The notes: generated by a model from the letters alone, not told the origin. A DNA stretch of 64,000 nt from Rachycentron canadum (GCA_038496675.1 CM076661.1:9901209-9965208); one strand, 5' to 3'; shown: positions 26,101 to 41,300, numbered from the stretch's first letter. Program-made: numbers and translations.

Positions 26101-28123
26101 GGACAGCAAGTAAAGCTTATAGACTAGTCTGGAGTGTCGATCGCTGAATGAGTTACACACAAACATACATTTTAAAGAGTTTTAAAGGCACCATTATTAT
26201 GTTGTCTGAAAGCTATAATCATATTATCGCTGGAGTCTAAATGTGCTTTTACCAGCAATGTTCTAAAATGAAATGTCTGTTGATTTAGTCTTTTGTCTAT
26301 CTCTATAGATAATGCTGTGTAGCTCACCCAAGGGGCTGCATTAGTAGCTCAGATTCCTGTGTCTCCTTTAACTTCAGAATCCAGTACATTTAACTTCTGA
26401 AAGTCTAGTATCTTTCATTTCTCCCACTCGACCTGCTTCCCTTCTCCTTTACCATTCCCCTCTGTGCCCGAGCTCTATGTAGTCTAATGTAGCAGATTCA
26501 GTATTGATGAGGTGGGTCGATCAGGAGAGCACCACCCTCCCCGTTTTGTTACTGTAGGTCTTGAATAATCTATCTTCCATCCAATATTCTGATACAAGCA
26601 ATAAATGGCTGCAGTCCTCCTACTTTAAGACTGTTGTATCCAGAGACAAGAAGTCTTGACTGTTTAGACTTTATTTATTTATGATTTGAACTACTATTCA
26701 CCTGTATTATGGGACATGGAGTTGATACCGGGTAATGTTCTCTGAGAAATAAACCTCAATTGCAGAATTACAGGTCCAAATACGTATTCATCTCTGAATA
26801 CCAGAATAGATGTCTGTCTTCACTGTAGGTATATATACCTACTGTGGGGGAGTGAAGTATTTGGAGTGAGGTATGATGTCAAACATGTGGTGGAAAGTGA
26901 ATCACAGCAGCCTTTATCGTTGTTCTGACTCCTGACACTCTGGCATGCCCCTTTGTTTCTTGTGTCCATTGACATCATTTTGTGTCAAGCCTCTACTGTT
27001 ATGAGTTTAATCTCATCCTGTGGCCTCTACAGACTTCGCCACAGAAGTGATCCTTGACTACAGCTCCTTGAGTGTGAGGTGCTATAAGTCATCATCACGA
27101 AGGATTATGTGACTTTTGGTCTAATGCGGAGCAATATCGATATTGTAGTTTGCTCTACATCTGCTTCGCCTGGAAGTTAACTAGATAAAAGATACACTGA
27201 TGATTGCCTTTTCCCTCAGGGACTCCAAACTGAGTTAAATTTTAATATTCCATTGAATCTAAGGACTATGACTTAGTGTCTAAATGAAATGAAGTGGTCT
27301 GCTCCAGGAAAACTGACACAGTGAAACAAATCTGGCGGATGAGTAATTGTGGGAAATGAAAGTTGTGCTCTGTGTACTCTTTTGTTCATTGGGTATAAAA
27401 GAAATGTAATTATTCAGACACTGTACCGTACAAACTGTCTGTGGCCTGTGGGGTAGCACCAGTTTGTCGAACAACAAACAGGCTTGACAACTACCCACAA
27501 TTCCCTGATAGCTGCTCCTGAGGCATTTTGTCTGAACACAACTACAGCATTTTTTTTTAAACCACAGACAAGCAATTATCAAATTGATTATATTGCCATA
27601 ATGGCAGCCTGGTTGTTTGCTCATATTTGTTAATCTGGCCACTAACTGTTTGTTTGTCTTCCCTTAATCCTGCGACAACAAGTTGGTGATGATGGTAATC
27701 AGCCTTAATTGTGAATTTGATGTGATTTTTTAGCTCTTTCTGAATAAGCTCAAAAGAACTCAAAGCTAGGGCCATATCCGAACAACTGATTGTTATAGAT
27801 TGGTTTGAAGCACTCCATGATTGGGTTGTGAGATATTTCTGCAACATGGTGACACACAAGCATAAACACAGACACACAACCACAACAAAAACAATTTTGT
27901 CAGATGAAATGTTAATCATTCCCTTCCCTGCTAGGACTTGAGAGGTAAACAGGGGTTATATAAATGTCCTCATGGACTCCAGTACTTGTTAGCACTTGTA
28001 AGTAAGACAACAAGGAGATAAGCTCAAATAAATGCAGGCTCTTGGCCCCCTTTTTGTCTCCATAAAACTGTAGCTAGTCAACATGCAGAGGACAGAGGCA
28101 CAAAAAGCCCACATACTCCTTGC

Positions 28124-28126
<3 letters not shown>

Positions 28127-28174
<48 letters not shown>
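28127..28174. repeat. (AC)24 microsatellite
   Basis: Uninterrupted AC dinucleotides. Confidence 0.97.
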
Positions 28175-28176
<2 letters not shown>

Positions 28177-31100
28177 CACAGCAGCCTGGCTAGAGGTCTC
28201 GGAGACAGGAGGAGTGTGATGATGGATGTGTTGTATCTACTTCCTCCAGACAGCTGGTCTGCAGAGTGGACAGAGGGACAGGGAAGGCCATCGGTCAATA
28301 CACACTTTAGCCCCTATTTTAGCTTGTGTGTGTGTGTCAGTGCATATCCTGGCTGCTGTCCTGTCCCTGTCTCTTACCATGGCTCCTCTGGTGGAGGACT
28401 CTGGGCCTCATTCTCCCTTCCCATCTGCCCCAGCATTGCCTTTTCGTCCCTCGACTTGCAGCACTGACAGGCGGAGTTGCCACAGTGATGGATGACTATG
28501 CGCCTAGTTTCAGTGTCAGAGTCCTGCACCTCTGCTACCTGGCGTGTGGGTCCCTGTCAAAGACTTCCTGTCAGGTCAGCTGTACCCCCTCCCTCACCCC
28601 TTTTTATCCAGCTCTTCATCTTCATCCTGCAGCTCTCCCAATTTCTCCTTTATTTAGCTCACTACTGGGACCTATTTCAAAAGTTGGAGCAGAGTGTAAA
28701 ATTTCCTGAGAAATAGGTTGTCAACGTGATAACTTCTGAAGAGCACAAGAACGAAAGCACTGATTATGCTACAGATATGCACTCTCATATCACACAGGGC
28801 AACACCTTTATTTAAAATAAATCTCCTACAATCACTTAGATTGCTTGAGTCTATCAAGACTGTATTTACATACAAAGCATGTTAATGAAGGCATTTTCCT
28901 TAATGAGCTGCATGAGGTGAAGTCACTGCTTCCCTTCTTGTGAGTAAGTTGTGCACAGCAGTGTGTGAATTTTGCGATTGTCTGTGTGTGCCGGCCTAAA
29001 TGCAGCTTCATTTGTTGGTGTGTGGCCACGTGTTCATTATACAGCAAGTTTCCTTAAGAGTGACCCCAGTTTTATGCCACGCATTTTAACTACTAGCCCT
29101 TTTGAAATGAGGTCCATAAGCAAAGCACTCATGAGCTTTGTCTGTGAATGTAATTAGCCAATTAGTCTGTTCTTTATTAGAGACCAGCAGCAGCCACGCG
29201 TCTCTGCTACCAGGGACTAGTTAGTGTGTTCTAATGAGCCTTTAGCTTCCAACCAGAAACCCTGTCAAGCATTATTAATAAAGAGGCTATTTGTGCTGGC
29301 CTTCCAGTTTAAACACTGTTAATACTGGAGAGCCATGCTTATTAAGATTTATCAGCAAGATTCATGAAAAAGGTTGTACTGTAAAACCGGATTTAAAGGT
29401 ACTCCATGTATGAATTTGAAGAAATTTTTTTTAATTTGTTTTTTTATTGCCAATGTCTGAATCCATTGTAATATAAATAAAAAAATTATATTCTCCCAAA
29501 TTTTCTCTTCTCTTTAAAGGCCTTGTTACTGTAATTTGGAGCAAGGGCACAAGAATTTCCTTCATTAATTCATGTATAAAGCTCATCTTATTTTATCTAG
29601 GGTCATCAACTGATCATGACATTATGGTTTATGAATCCTTTGTCAAAAAACAGTTAGTCAGTCTTGTAGTCTTGCCTAACCAAACCTCTGTTAGCACTGT
29701 TCCAGCATTGGAGAGTCAAAGATGGTCTAAGATAGTTTGTTACACAATAGTAACAGGAGGTATATCTGTAGTTACCGCATCTATCAACACCAGTGATTGT
29801 AACCATTAAAAGCACTTAACAACAGGCATGAGATATCTGATAACTCTGATAATTTCAGGAAGGTGATTGAAACCGTGGAATCAGTGCTTCAGGGGCTTCC
29901 CAAGGCCTTACCCTTTAAAGTGGATATCACAAAGGCTAAAGTTCTTACCGCAGTAGCTTGGGTTTGTTGGGTATGTGTTGGGTTCGACACATGACCCTTT
30001 GCTCACGCACTTTCCCCCTCTCCCTCGGAGTGGATGGAAATGGAGATTACCTTTGTTTTTTTGATAACTTATGAACCAGACATTCAAGAGGTTTTTACCA
30101 ACACCCAAACTATCCACAGAGGTCTCCTCCTCCTTGTTATAACAAATGGATCACGGGATAAAAATCAGTGATTTTTGCCAATGCAAAGACAGCAGACATA
30201 GGACATCTCAGAGTGGATGGGAGGTGAGCTGGCCGACATTTGCCTGGATGTTTTCTGATCATTTAAGATCCAGATGTACGATGATTGAGATCAATCACCC
30301 CGTTGAAATATAAATATAGTTTAAAACTGGATGAAAGTCAATTTTAAACTTCTGGCAGGCATCTACAACTCTGATAAATGAGCACAGGGAATATGATTGC
30401 ATGGCATTGACGAACAATGAAATGAAATGGACCATTACCAGATTTGAGAAATGATGGAAATAATCAGGATAAAGCAAGTACACAACATTACACATTATAT
30501 ATTATATCCATATATAAATAATATATACATATATCTTGAATGACCATACAGATTTTCTTAATGTTACATAGAACCCAGAAAGAAGGTGAAACTGTTTCCA
30601 CTGCAGCTATCTCCAAATATAATTAGCAAAGATATGTTTTCCTGCAATAATACATATGAATGTCTGCAGGCTGTACAGTTACATATATATTATACCACAT
30701 TTTCCCAAACCACTGTATTACACTATTAAACTGTTGGTTGGAACAAGGAGGAGCAAAGACAGGTTGAATAAGGTTCTTATTCTTTATGTGGGGAAAAGGA
30801 GAATATATTTAAGATTCAATTGTCTGTGCTGTAGAATTGCACTGTAATCATAACAGACTTGATATGCTAATAACAAAAGCAATTTGTGACAGGTTAGTTT
30901 CAGAAGAATTGGTGTAAGATTTCTGGGAGCCTTGAATTGATCAAAGAGACACTGGTTGAATAAAGACACAGAAACTGTGTTCACCATACCTGAGGAAGGT
31001 TTTAAAAACACCAATACCAAGCACTAGTGTGAACATTACAATCTGTAAATTGTATAGGATTTAAATGTTTACATGTGTTAATAATCCTGCTAATATCAGC

Positions 31101-31292
31101 ATATCATATTCATATTCATATTCAAACTAGATAACCCATACTCACACATTCATCCATATCCACAGGATAAACAGTGGATTGATACAGACCAGTTGGAATA
31201 CACCAGGGAGAATAACTAGGTATAGTAACAATAACAATCTTATTTGTTTTAAGAGTAATGGAGTTTAGGGAGTATATATATATATATACACA

Positions 31293-31334
<42 letters not shown>

Positions 31335-34300
31335 AGTAGCAGTGCTGAGCACAGACCAACCTCTTCTGAGTGAAGACATTTTTGTGTCATTAAATAAATT
31401 CTCCTTTGTTACTTTACACAGACCTGACTCTGATGTGCATTCTTTGTTGTTGTTGAGATGTTTACCTGTCAGTCCAATAAGTAACTCTATCACCACTAAA
31501 TGCCTGAAATTGGTGTTTCGCTTGGACACCCATCCATGAACATGATTCACTCTGCATCAGGCAAACAGCCAACTTTTTTATTTGTAAGAAAAAAACAGGA
31601 AATAATAAGAAAAAACAATGATTTCTCTTCTACCCAGGGTTGGGTGACATGACAATATATAGTATGCCATGAGATAAGAGATAGATCAGAGGTTTTGCTA
31701 TAACATTGATATTGTGGCTGCTACTGTATCTCTTTAATGTAAGGGGTTGTATTGGGTCTTTGAGGACAGTGTTGCAAATCAATGAGCAGGAGTGCTTCAT
31801 GGCAATACTGGATATTTATGAGTTTTGGATCAATATGAAAAAGTAATGCAATTTTCCAGGTATTTAATTTGCTGGGTTTTATCCAAATACATAATTCAAA
31901 ATCGATTTTTCTTAAAATTTACAATACCATAACCTGTAGAGATATTATGAAATAGCATGAGCCCTGAAAGAGGATTTCTTCCATTTCACCTGACCTTCTA
32001 CCTGCTTTATTTCATAAATGTCCAGATAAAATATTCCAAAAGATAATTACAGGAAGCGATCATATGAAGAGATTGCAGTTTGGTCAATCCTGAGACACTG
32101 CCTCTGTTGGAGGAGAAATTACATCACGGTACGGGTATTTCAACTGTATTGAAAGCCTGCATAACAGCAGTCAAGACCCCAGCTTATCTCTGACGCACAA
32201 TTCTGTAAACCACCTGGGACTCTTTACAGTTGGATATGTGACTGCTGCACCCCCCCCCAACCTCTCTCCACAACACAGGGATGAGTGATGCTGTCTGTGC
32301 CTTGTCTTTGACTGGCAGAATAAACGCGGTTACCACAACAGCAATGCTGGGAGACAAACTACAAGCAACAACAGAGGCAGACAGACACACCACAACAGTG
32401 ACAGTATACGGCAGGAGAGATAAAGCTGTGACACTGTTTGCAGAGATAGGTGTGTGAGCCCAGTGATGATAACAGAGTTAGGAGGCAGATATACAAGCAC
32501 GATACTGTGAGAAAACATCCACATGAATATGAAAGTACAGGAGCAGGTCTGGGCGGGGAAAGTTTGAAAGTGGTGTGAAAGGTTGACTTGGAATAAAATC
32601 ATAACTAGAGTTTGTGTATTAGTGTGCCACTGTTCTGAGCCTGTTATTAGTGGGGAAGGATGGACTAAAGAAAGAGATCTATAGAGGTACATATAAACAA
32701 CATTCAAATGGTGTTTAGAGCACCGACAGATATGCTATTAGAAGACCCATCCACTCAGGAAAACAAAATTAGCATTAAAGAAACCTTTTAAGTCCCACCT
32801 TGCTCTTCGCTGCCTGTAATTAACACAAGAAAGAGAGATTGAGACAATAAGGTAGAGGAGGAAATGAGTAAACTGAGGCGGAGGGGGGTGGCGAGCAGGA
32901 GTGAAAAGGAAACAGGAGCGAAAGATGGAGATGAAACACTGGAGGCAAAGCAAGGCGCGAGCAGAAGGAAATTTGCACATGAACAGTAAAGCGTGCCAGA
33001 AAACGGAGCAAGGATGGAAGGACTAAAAGAAACAAACAAAAACGTCAGGATGGAAAGAGAAGCAGCATAAACAAAGAGATAAAGAAAGATTGACAGGCCA
33101 AAAGGGAGACTGCAGAAATGTATATAGCATCAGTCTGATATTGTCATTCTGTGCAGCAGCCCAGCACCAATGCGTTGATTATGAGAGCATCATTTCAGAC
33201 TGACAACCTTGTTGCGATAGTACAGCATGCCAAACACATTCCCAGCCCCCATCTTTCTCTCTCTGCTTTCTCCTCCTGAGCTCACACAATAGCCGTCTGA
33301 TGAAGACTGAATGATTGGAGGAGGAAGGAAGTGAAATGTTAAAGAATAACAGAAAAACACGTGTGCACGCATGCACACACACACTTGGAGAGGCTGGAGA
33401 TGGGGAGAGGAGAAAAAAAAAAACAGACAGAAAAGAGTGGAGAGGAGGTGTGGAGAACATGGGCTCAATGCAGCTGCAATTAAGGGAACGATTTTGTGCC
33501 AGGGAATATGCTAATTCCTCCTTTGTGTGAGCAGTTGATTGGCCATTGCGCTACGCACCAGGCGGTGAGGGAAGGGGAAGCAGTGGGCTTGGACGCCTCT
33601 GTCTGGCACGGCGTCCATCACAGGCCTCATTTAGCTACGCCATCACAGTTGGCAGCATTGGAGTAAAAAAGACACTCTTGTGTCAGATGTCTCTCCCTGC
33701 ATCAGTATGTACGTACATCCAAGGGATGTAGGGAAAGAGGTGCTAGCTCAATTAGCAAACTCCAGAGATGGAGACCGGAACAAAGGTACTCATTAATAGT
33801 CACGAATGACCTTTATATACGAGCTGAGCCTCAATCCACAGAAGACCAGTTGTAATTTTGGACCTGAGGGATGCTGGGAGTATTGAAGGAGTTCAGGCTA
33901 CATGGGAGGAAACTGAAGCTACTGTATCATTTCCACTGCAGACAGTATTGGTGAGACTGAAGCAGAAGATTTATGTTGAATATTAAAACCAGAACAAATA
34001 AAACTACTCAATTAATAATGTTATTCCTAGAACAATACATTTTAGAAATATTCACTGCTTCCTTTACTGCTACAATAAAGAATGATTGTGATTGTGAATG
34101 ATTGATGATTGTCTCATTCCATTTTATGAATATCATATGTATTTATTGTGGAGTCCAAAATAAGCATGAGTCGCTTTATATACAAAATGTTGCTGAGGCA
34201 TGTGTTGTCATTCAGCATCACAAACAATTACACACTTCTGTTGCAAAGCATCGCAAGGTAGAGTCAGCCTGTCAGCTGAGCGTGATTAGCAAACATGTCC

Positions 34301-34640
34301 TCCTGATATTGCACAGCATGCACTTGCAGAGTAAAAAAATGTGGGCTGATGCCAATCAAGCAGCCTCAATGTAGTTCTTCATTGTAGCATGCGAGGTGAT
34401 TCCTTGTCTCCCCGCTCTTAGACATAACAACCTCTTTTTTTTTTAACAAGGTTGAAAGGAAAAGAATGTAGTAGCTATGACAGTGTTAAATAAACTTGCT
34501 TTGTTCTAAATAATAAATAATGCAGTAAATAATGCAGGGAACCCTCTTAGTCATGACACATAATTTTTGCAGATCTGTCTTCTGCACATTCATGCTACCA
34601 ATCTCCCCATCTACAACTGATACAGACAGATAGACAGATG
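28175..34640. other. No gene seen
   Basis: Open frames are short and dominated by simple sequence. A dense AT-rich block at about 29080-29390 looks like regulatory DNA. Confidence 0.55.
31273..31333. repeat. Compound (TA)n(CA)n microsatellite
   Basis: TA repeats pass into CA repeats with one CATA interruption. Confidence 0.97.
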
Positions 34641-34674
34641 AAGGCAAGGCGATTTTATTTGTATAGCCCATTTT
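34641..34674. repeat. Short remnant of a common teleost repeat
   Basis: AAGGCAAGGCGATTTTATTT followed by GTATAGCCCATTTT is close to the remembered fish motif beginning CAAGGCAATTTTATTTGTAT. Only about 34 bases are recognisable. Confidence 0.45.
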
Positions 34675-35352
34675 TAAGAAGGGTGGTGTGCAATGTGAGA
34701 AAGGTTGAAGTACTATAAGTACTATGAAAAATTAAAGTGTGAAATTAATGCAGTGAAAGTACAATATAGACTTATATAGGTTACAAGGATGCACATGGTC
34801 AGCAACAATACTATGAGAGGATGTAGTGTTCAAGCCCAAAGTCCCAGTAACATTCACCAGACCATTACACCACCATCAGACGGGACTGGTCATTCAAGAC
34901 AGGTTGGATCCATGGAGTCATGTTGTTGATGCCAAAAGTATTTGAATAAATTCCCTTTATGAAATACTTTGCATTCTCAGCAACAAAATAATCAGTTTGC
35001 AGTATCCATTTACACAGGTCCAGCCCATCATATCAAGAGAAAATAAATACATTCACATTAAGAAATAACAGTGTTACTATAAGTTTTGATTTTGGTCTCA
35101 TGAATAGAAAAAATAATAGGGAAGCTTATGTTGAAGGCCTCAGAGCTGCAACGGTGTCTGGGTCAATCCACAAGTGTTGAAGAATGCGTTGGTTGGTCAG
35201 AGTCCATTTAAATCACAACATTAGCTCATATATTTGAAATTTTCTCTCTCTCTCTCTGTTAGGCGGAGCTACTGGCTCCATCACCATCTGGTCCCCAGAA
35301 GGAGGAGGAGGCACAGCAGTGCTCCCACAATGTACACCCACTCACCAGCCCA

Positions 35353-35354
<2 letters not shown>

Positions 35355-35397
<43 letters not shown>
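35355..35397. repeat. (AC)21 microsatellite
   Basis: Uninterrupted AC dinucleotides. Confidence 0.97.
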
Positions 35398-35398
<1 letters not shown>

Positions 35399-38300
35399 CT
35401 TTACTCCAAGGCAAAAGCCAAGATCCTGCAGTAGCACCTACGTGAACACATACACACGCCAACACACATGCTGGCACCAATAGGCGCATTCACAAGCACA
35501 CATACAGGGACATGCTGACTTTACCACCCACACTTTCTACAAGGTGCGGTCCATCTGCTCACTTCTCTCTCCATGGATTTAGATGGCAGAGTCCAATATG
35601 TGATACGATTTACCAGCTTGCTTTATATTACAGTACCAATAGGTACAGGTGTCTGATGTACCCATAGAAACCACAAGATCCTGACCAAACAATCAGCTTG
35701 GGCAATATTATTGTGTTTATGTTTAAAAATTAATATTGGTCAATATCTTGTGGATGTTTTTCCAACTCAAATATTGATATCATAGCACACTAGTCTAACA
35801 CTGATGTATAAATCACCACAAAAAGATACACATACCAGCATGTACACTACAGGGGGTAAATACAGATATTCACTGGAAACAGGCAGGCAGGCACATTTTA
35901 AGGTCATAAAAACTCCCCGAGGAATTTTAGAAAACATGCAACATACAAACATCCATGAATAAAATATACTACTCCACTTTGAAGCAGACCTGGGGCATAG
36001 ATGGTAACATCCACAATTGTGTCAGCATCACTGAGATATATATACCAATAAAGAAAAGTTGGATGAAGGATTGTCACATGCACGAACACACAAGGGTGTG
36101 TGTGCACAGGCAAGAAAAATGAATTCCCAGAGCAATTTAATTGCAACACTCAAACCAAAGTGAAGCTGAATGCCAACTGAAAGCAGACTACAGAGGAGAT
36201 CAGCCTACGGTTCAGAGCCCTGAGCGCTCAGCTTGCTTGCTGCAGCTTAAAACATCACTGATGGCTGTTTCACCCTCTAACTCACTAAATTAACTCCAAA
36301 TCCATTTACCAGCGTTGCAGCTTAAGCCCTCCAGTTTGGTCTTGGTCTTCAGCGGTTTCTTCTAATTGAGTTTCTAGTAATTACCACAAGGCTAATGCAT
36401 TGTAAGTGCCTTCTAAATCAGGGGTAAAGATTTTGTTTCAAACTACAAGTGCACACAGTGATCATATGCATCGGGATGTAAGAGACGCTTTGGGATGTAT
36501 GTGGAAAAAAACAACACAGCTCTATCACAGACCGTTGTGACGAGCAGTTCATACCCCAATGCCAGTTTGTCACGTCCTTGAACCCTTCCTCCCCTCTTAG
36601 CACCTCCCTTTCCCCTTAATCCGTGACTTTGATTCAGAGTGCCAAGCAAAGGTAACCTGGCTGACATGCTGCACAGGGCCCTTTGATCTGTGTTGGCAAA
36701 TTTGATAACAATGAGTGGGCTGATGGTCGTTGGCTAAATACACTTGAAGCAGAACAAATGATCTAGTTACCTTGTGTTGCCCATTTCTTGACACCACAAA
36801 AAAAAAAGGTGAAAAAAAAAAGAAGAAAAAGAAGAAGAATGGGACTGTATGTGGCTGTGTATTACTTCAAAGTTTTCATTATCTCAGTACTTTTAACTTT
36901 GTTGCGGTGAGAGGGCGCATGCAGGAGACACAAGTAAACACATCATTCCCTTAACTATCATGGAGTTGCCTGGGACATTCCCTCTCTCTGAAGACTTCTT
37001 TAATTAGGCTTTAATTGCCTTATTAGCGCTGGCTATCGATGGAGGGGGTAAAGCAGAGAGAGAAAATGGTCAGGCAAAGAAGAGAGCTTCAAGAGGAGGA
37101 AGGATAACAGGGAAAAAAAAAAAATAAATTAAAATAAGGTTGGGTAAAAGATCTACCCACCCACACATACACATATGCATGCAAAAAGGGCACGCACACA
37201 CATATATGGGCAGAGAGCAGGTAACTGCAGGTGAAAGTGAGGCCATCTCCCGCAGAGAAAGAGCTGTCAGGTGATATAAAACACAAATGATAAGACGGTG
37301 CACAGATACATGACTACTCCTTCAAGGACAGGCTCTGTGGTGCGCCCAGGCAATTGACCCATCACCCTGACCCCAGTGCTGCAGGGAGATGGACGAGGTA
37401 GAGAGAGCTGAGAGGGAGAGGAGGGGCAACAAGCAATGATGAATGAGAGGGATACGGAAGGGAAGGAGATGAACAGGTGGTGGGGGAGACGCAAAAGCAG
37501 GATAAAGAAGGCTGCAGTAAATATTCTTCAGAGGACACTCAACACCCACTATGGGTCTCTCAAGTGTCCTTCAACACTGGAGCTGAAGTCACTCAAATGA
37601 AAACCATTGAAAATTAAATTAAAGCAGCATATGATATACATAATTAGCAATATTACGCAACTACATGTCAGGCTTGTTCACTAAGGATTCTTAGCATAGA
37701 TGCAACATTAGAATGTACAATTAATGTTAACTTGCGTCTTACATACATGCAGATCATACCTGCCTTTTAAAATTCATAGCCTGGACCCGGGTTACTAGCT
37801 AATTTAATTTTCAATTTGTATTTTGTTGACAGTGATCTTGCAATCATAGCTGCCGTTTGTTATTTTCATTAGCCTGTGGCTAGTAATATTCTTTTCTACT
37901 TTCATTCCATTGAGACAGACAACGAAAACATTTTAAAGATGTGAAACTTGGTGGAGTCAAAAGAGCGTACAACACAACAGAAATAAAACTAACATCTGTT
38001 ATACAGGCCCAACAAGAATAATGACTTTTTTTTTTTTTATATCACTGCTGTAGGCTCTGCCAATCCATCTGTTGCTATATCAAACTCTACCTAGTGAAGT
38101 GATACTATAAAAGGATGGCAGTGGGAGTGAAGCTTTCACATAGGAGCATCTGCAGAGGCAATACAGCAAGTTACCTTTCCACTGTAATATCTCCTCTTCA
38201 TCTCCCACCCACTGCACACACTCACAGATGCACACAGGACACATTTAATAGCTGCAGCCTGGGTAAGAGAGCTGCTGTTTGCATTAGTGTTGATTTGCGT

Positions 38301-41300
38301 GTGTCTTCACTGTAAGTATTGTCCCATGTGCATGGCAATGTAATTGCACACCTTTGCACCGTAAGTGTGCAGCAGCGAGTGTGTTTGTACCTGCATGTGT
38401 TTGTGTACGTGACTGTGCGGGTGAATCAATCCATCAGGGAAACGGAGGAGTGTTTCTTCCTCTCCTGCACGTCGTTCCCCAGCCTCATTAGAACCCATTC
38501 AGTCAATCAAGCATGAATCCCTAACACAATAACATGCAAAGTGCTTTGTCTGGGTGTAATTGGCCTTGCCAGAGCTGTTTTTCTCAAACGGTTAGCTTCA
38601 CTCGCCTCTCTCAGGCCGCAGCCAGGAGCTCTGTCCAAGAAACACAGCTGGCTAGGATAGGATGGAAAGACATGGAAAAGAAAAAGGGATAAAGGAAAGA
38701 AAGATTAGATAGATAGAATAGAATAGATCCAGTTAGAGATTGAGAATGGACTATCAGCCTTCTGTGTGGGTTCATTTTAGAAATATAAAGTATTTATAGT
38801 CATTCAAGCAATAAGGTTATGTTCTTGTTCATATGTTTACTCTCTGTGGCTTTTGTGTGAGTGAGTGAATTTGTGTCCACATGTACATGAGTGTGTGCAA
38901 GCATCAGCACTGTGTGTGGTGATATAGAAATCCTGTCTGTCACAATCTCGTTCCCCATTACTATGACAAACCAGTTGACCCCCTGCCACACACACAAGGA
39001 GCTGTACACATGTACACAGACAGAAAAGAATGATGGGAGATGGATAACACAGGCGCAGAAACATGGCCCGTGTGTATCCCCATAGGAGAGACTGTTTGTT
39101 CGCTATGATGGGTGACACGGCTGGCTGCCACTTTCCTCCATACCAACCCAGCAGCCAATCTACTGAAATTGTGCGGTGACATTCTTGATTAAGCAGACAT
39201 TCAGTGTATGGCATGTGCGTTGTTAGCATAATGGATTCACTAGTTCAGGGACATGCACTCTCTATGAGTGTGTGTGGACATACAGATATTCGTACTGTGT
39301 GTCACATGTCCATTCCAAGGACATGTGACCGAATCTATCAAAGGAATACATTTGACTTTGAACCAGAGCTTTGCATGACTTATGCCAGACACAACACCTC
39401 AAACGCCTGAGATAATCAACAACAGTCAAGTGCTGCCATCTAGCGACAAAAAAAAAAGAAAAAGAAAAAAAAGCTTCTTCCAAAAAGAAATTATCAAAAT
39501 TATAAACTGCAGTCATATTTACTGGGAAACTGAACCTTAGGTGCTTGCAATAAACTTTAGGATCACTTTTTTTTTTATCCTTGACAAAATCCAGATTCAT
39601 GACTTTATCCTCCTTCCATGGTTCCTGTGTCTCCTCACTCTTCCCCAGATCTCTCAGCCTCCCTCAGATCAATAGCTTTGTTTGTTCCTGCAACACCTCC
39701 CAGTGTTTTTACTTGTCCCTCTCCGCAGGAAGTGAATTGGACGATCTATCCTGCGCTGTGGTTATGCTGTGAATCAAAAAAGCCAAATTAAATTGCCTAA
39801 TTGGTTTCCTTGGGAAGGGTAAAACAGATTTAAATTGATTACCGGTAATGGCCTTTTGTGGAACCACATTGGCTTCTGCTGTTTGAGGAGGATTTAGCAA
39901 AACCAATTAATTTGCCTCACCTCTGTTGCACCCTCCCTCTGTCTGCCTTTGTCTCTGACTTGGAGCTTTTTCATCATTTGGTTTTTTCATTTTGGGAAGG
40001 CCTCCGTTCATACTCGTGAAAATAAAAAGGATGACGATAAAAACGTCACTGGATAACAATCATTCAGGCCTAATTGGCTGAACACTGTCATACTGTGTTG
40101 CTGATAAAATGGCAGAGATGTTTTTTGCAGGTCTACTGTTACGAGAGTCACCTGACAATAGATAATTTAAATCTCTTTCAATTACGTCGGCCGTGCCTCT
40201 TTGCTTCCACACAGCAGCTTTCTTTGCTGCTGCTGCTGAGGGCAGAAAAAAGTAAGATGTCAAGGTCACATTTTGTCATACAAGCTGATTAAATCCTTAA
40301 TATGCCCTCCCCCCACTGTATCCCTGGCTCTGTGTTTCTCCACCTCCCATCAAATATTATCACAACCAGACCTAATGTGACATTTAGAATGGGCAAATTA
40401 CAAGCTCTTAATGTGATTTCATTAATTACATTGGGGGCAACTATTGTGTATGATTAAAACAGATGTCACCCAACTCATGGGGGAAGGAGAACAATTATTT
40501 CTCACCAACGACTTTTATTACCGAAGCCAAAGTTTTTTTTCAGCACATTATAAAATGTTTAAAGCCAGCTCAAGAACGCAGCATCATCTGTTACTGTGTC
40601 GCAACTAAGTCAGATTGGTGCTGAACTTTTTTCCTCATTATTGCGTGGAGTAAAATTAAATGCAGTTAGGCTGAATAGCCCCTGACAAATGAACAAAGCA
40701 TCAAGCATCGTAAATTTATTTATAGTTGAGTTCATGGAGTACAGACGAGTGAAGCAACCATCCTTTCGCCTCAAGGTTCAATGGAGATGTAAGAGTAATG
40801 CCTTAAGTACTGCTGTTTAGCTGGATTACACACAAACCCTTAAGCATTACAAATTACAGTTGAAAGAGGGCCGGATTCCATTATGGGATTACTTTACACA
40901 CATTTGGTGAGGGTATAGCAAATCTGTATTAACTAGAGTTGGTACATTACCCTGGAAACAATATAGGGCACTTTGAGTGACGTTAATCTGTATTCTCAGT
41001 CACAAGGATGTTATACACCTGAGCAGGTATACTGTACCTGAAGGGTGCAAGTGAGGGCAGAGCCGAGGAGAAGGTTTCAGAAAATAAAGTTAAATGTCAG
41101 ATAGACAATATAAAAACATGGATTATCTTAAACAAAATACATGTCAGGGCGACGCAAGGATGTAGATTTTAAAAGATAGGAGGTTTTTTGTTTTTTGTAA
41201 AACCAAAATAAGAGAAATGACAAAGCAAGACTTGAATATAAACTAAACTGGAGGTCAACAAAACAGAACTGACTGCAAAACACAGCAAACTGAGCTGCAA

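Larger units (their letters stand above)
20901..28126. other. No confirmed gene
   Basis: Contains microsatellites, an alternating purine-pyrimidine block near 21847-21898 and one weak exon candidate near 22900. AT-rich homeodomain-site-rich sequence lies around 24340-24430. Confidence 0.55.

Noticed and set aside
31640..31740. Possible copy of a fish repeat beginning GGGTTGGGTGACATGACAAT
   Set aside because: Only the first few words resemble the remembered family; too weak to list.
35264..35340. Exon-like segment after a TC tract ending GTTAG (reading GATGSITIWSPEGGGG)
   Set aside because: The acceptor is part of a CT simple repeat and the frame runs into the CA microsatellite with no donor.
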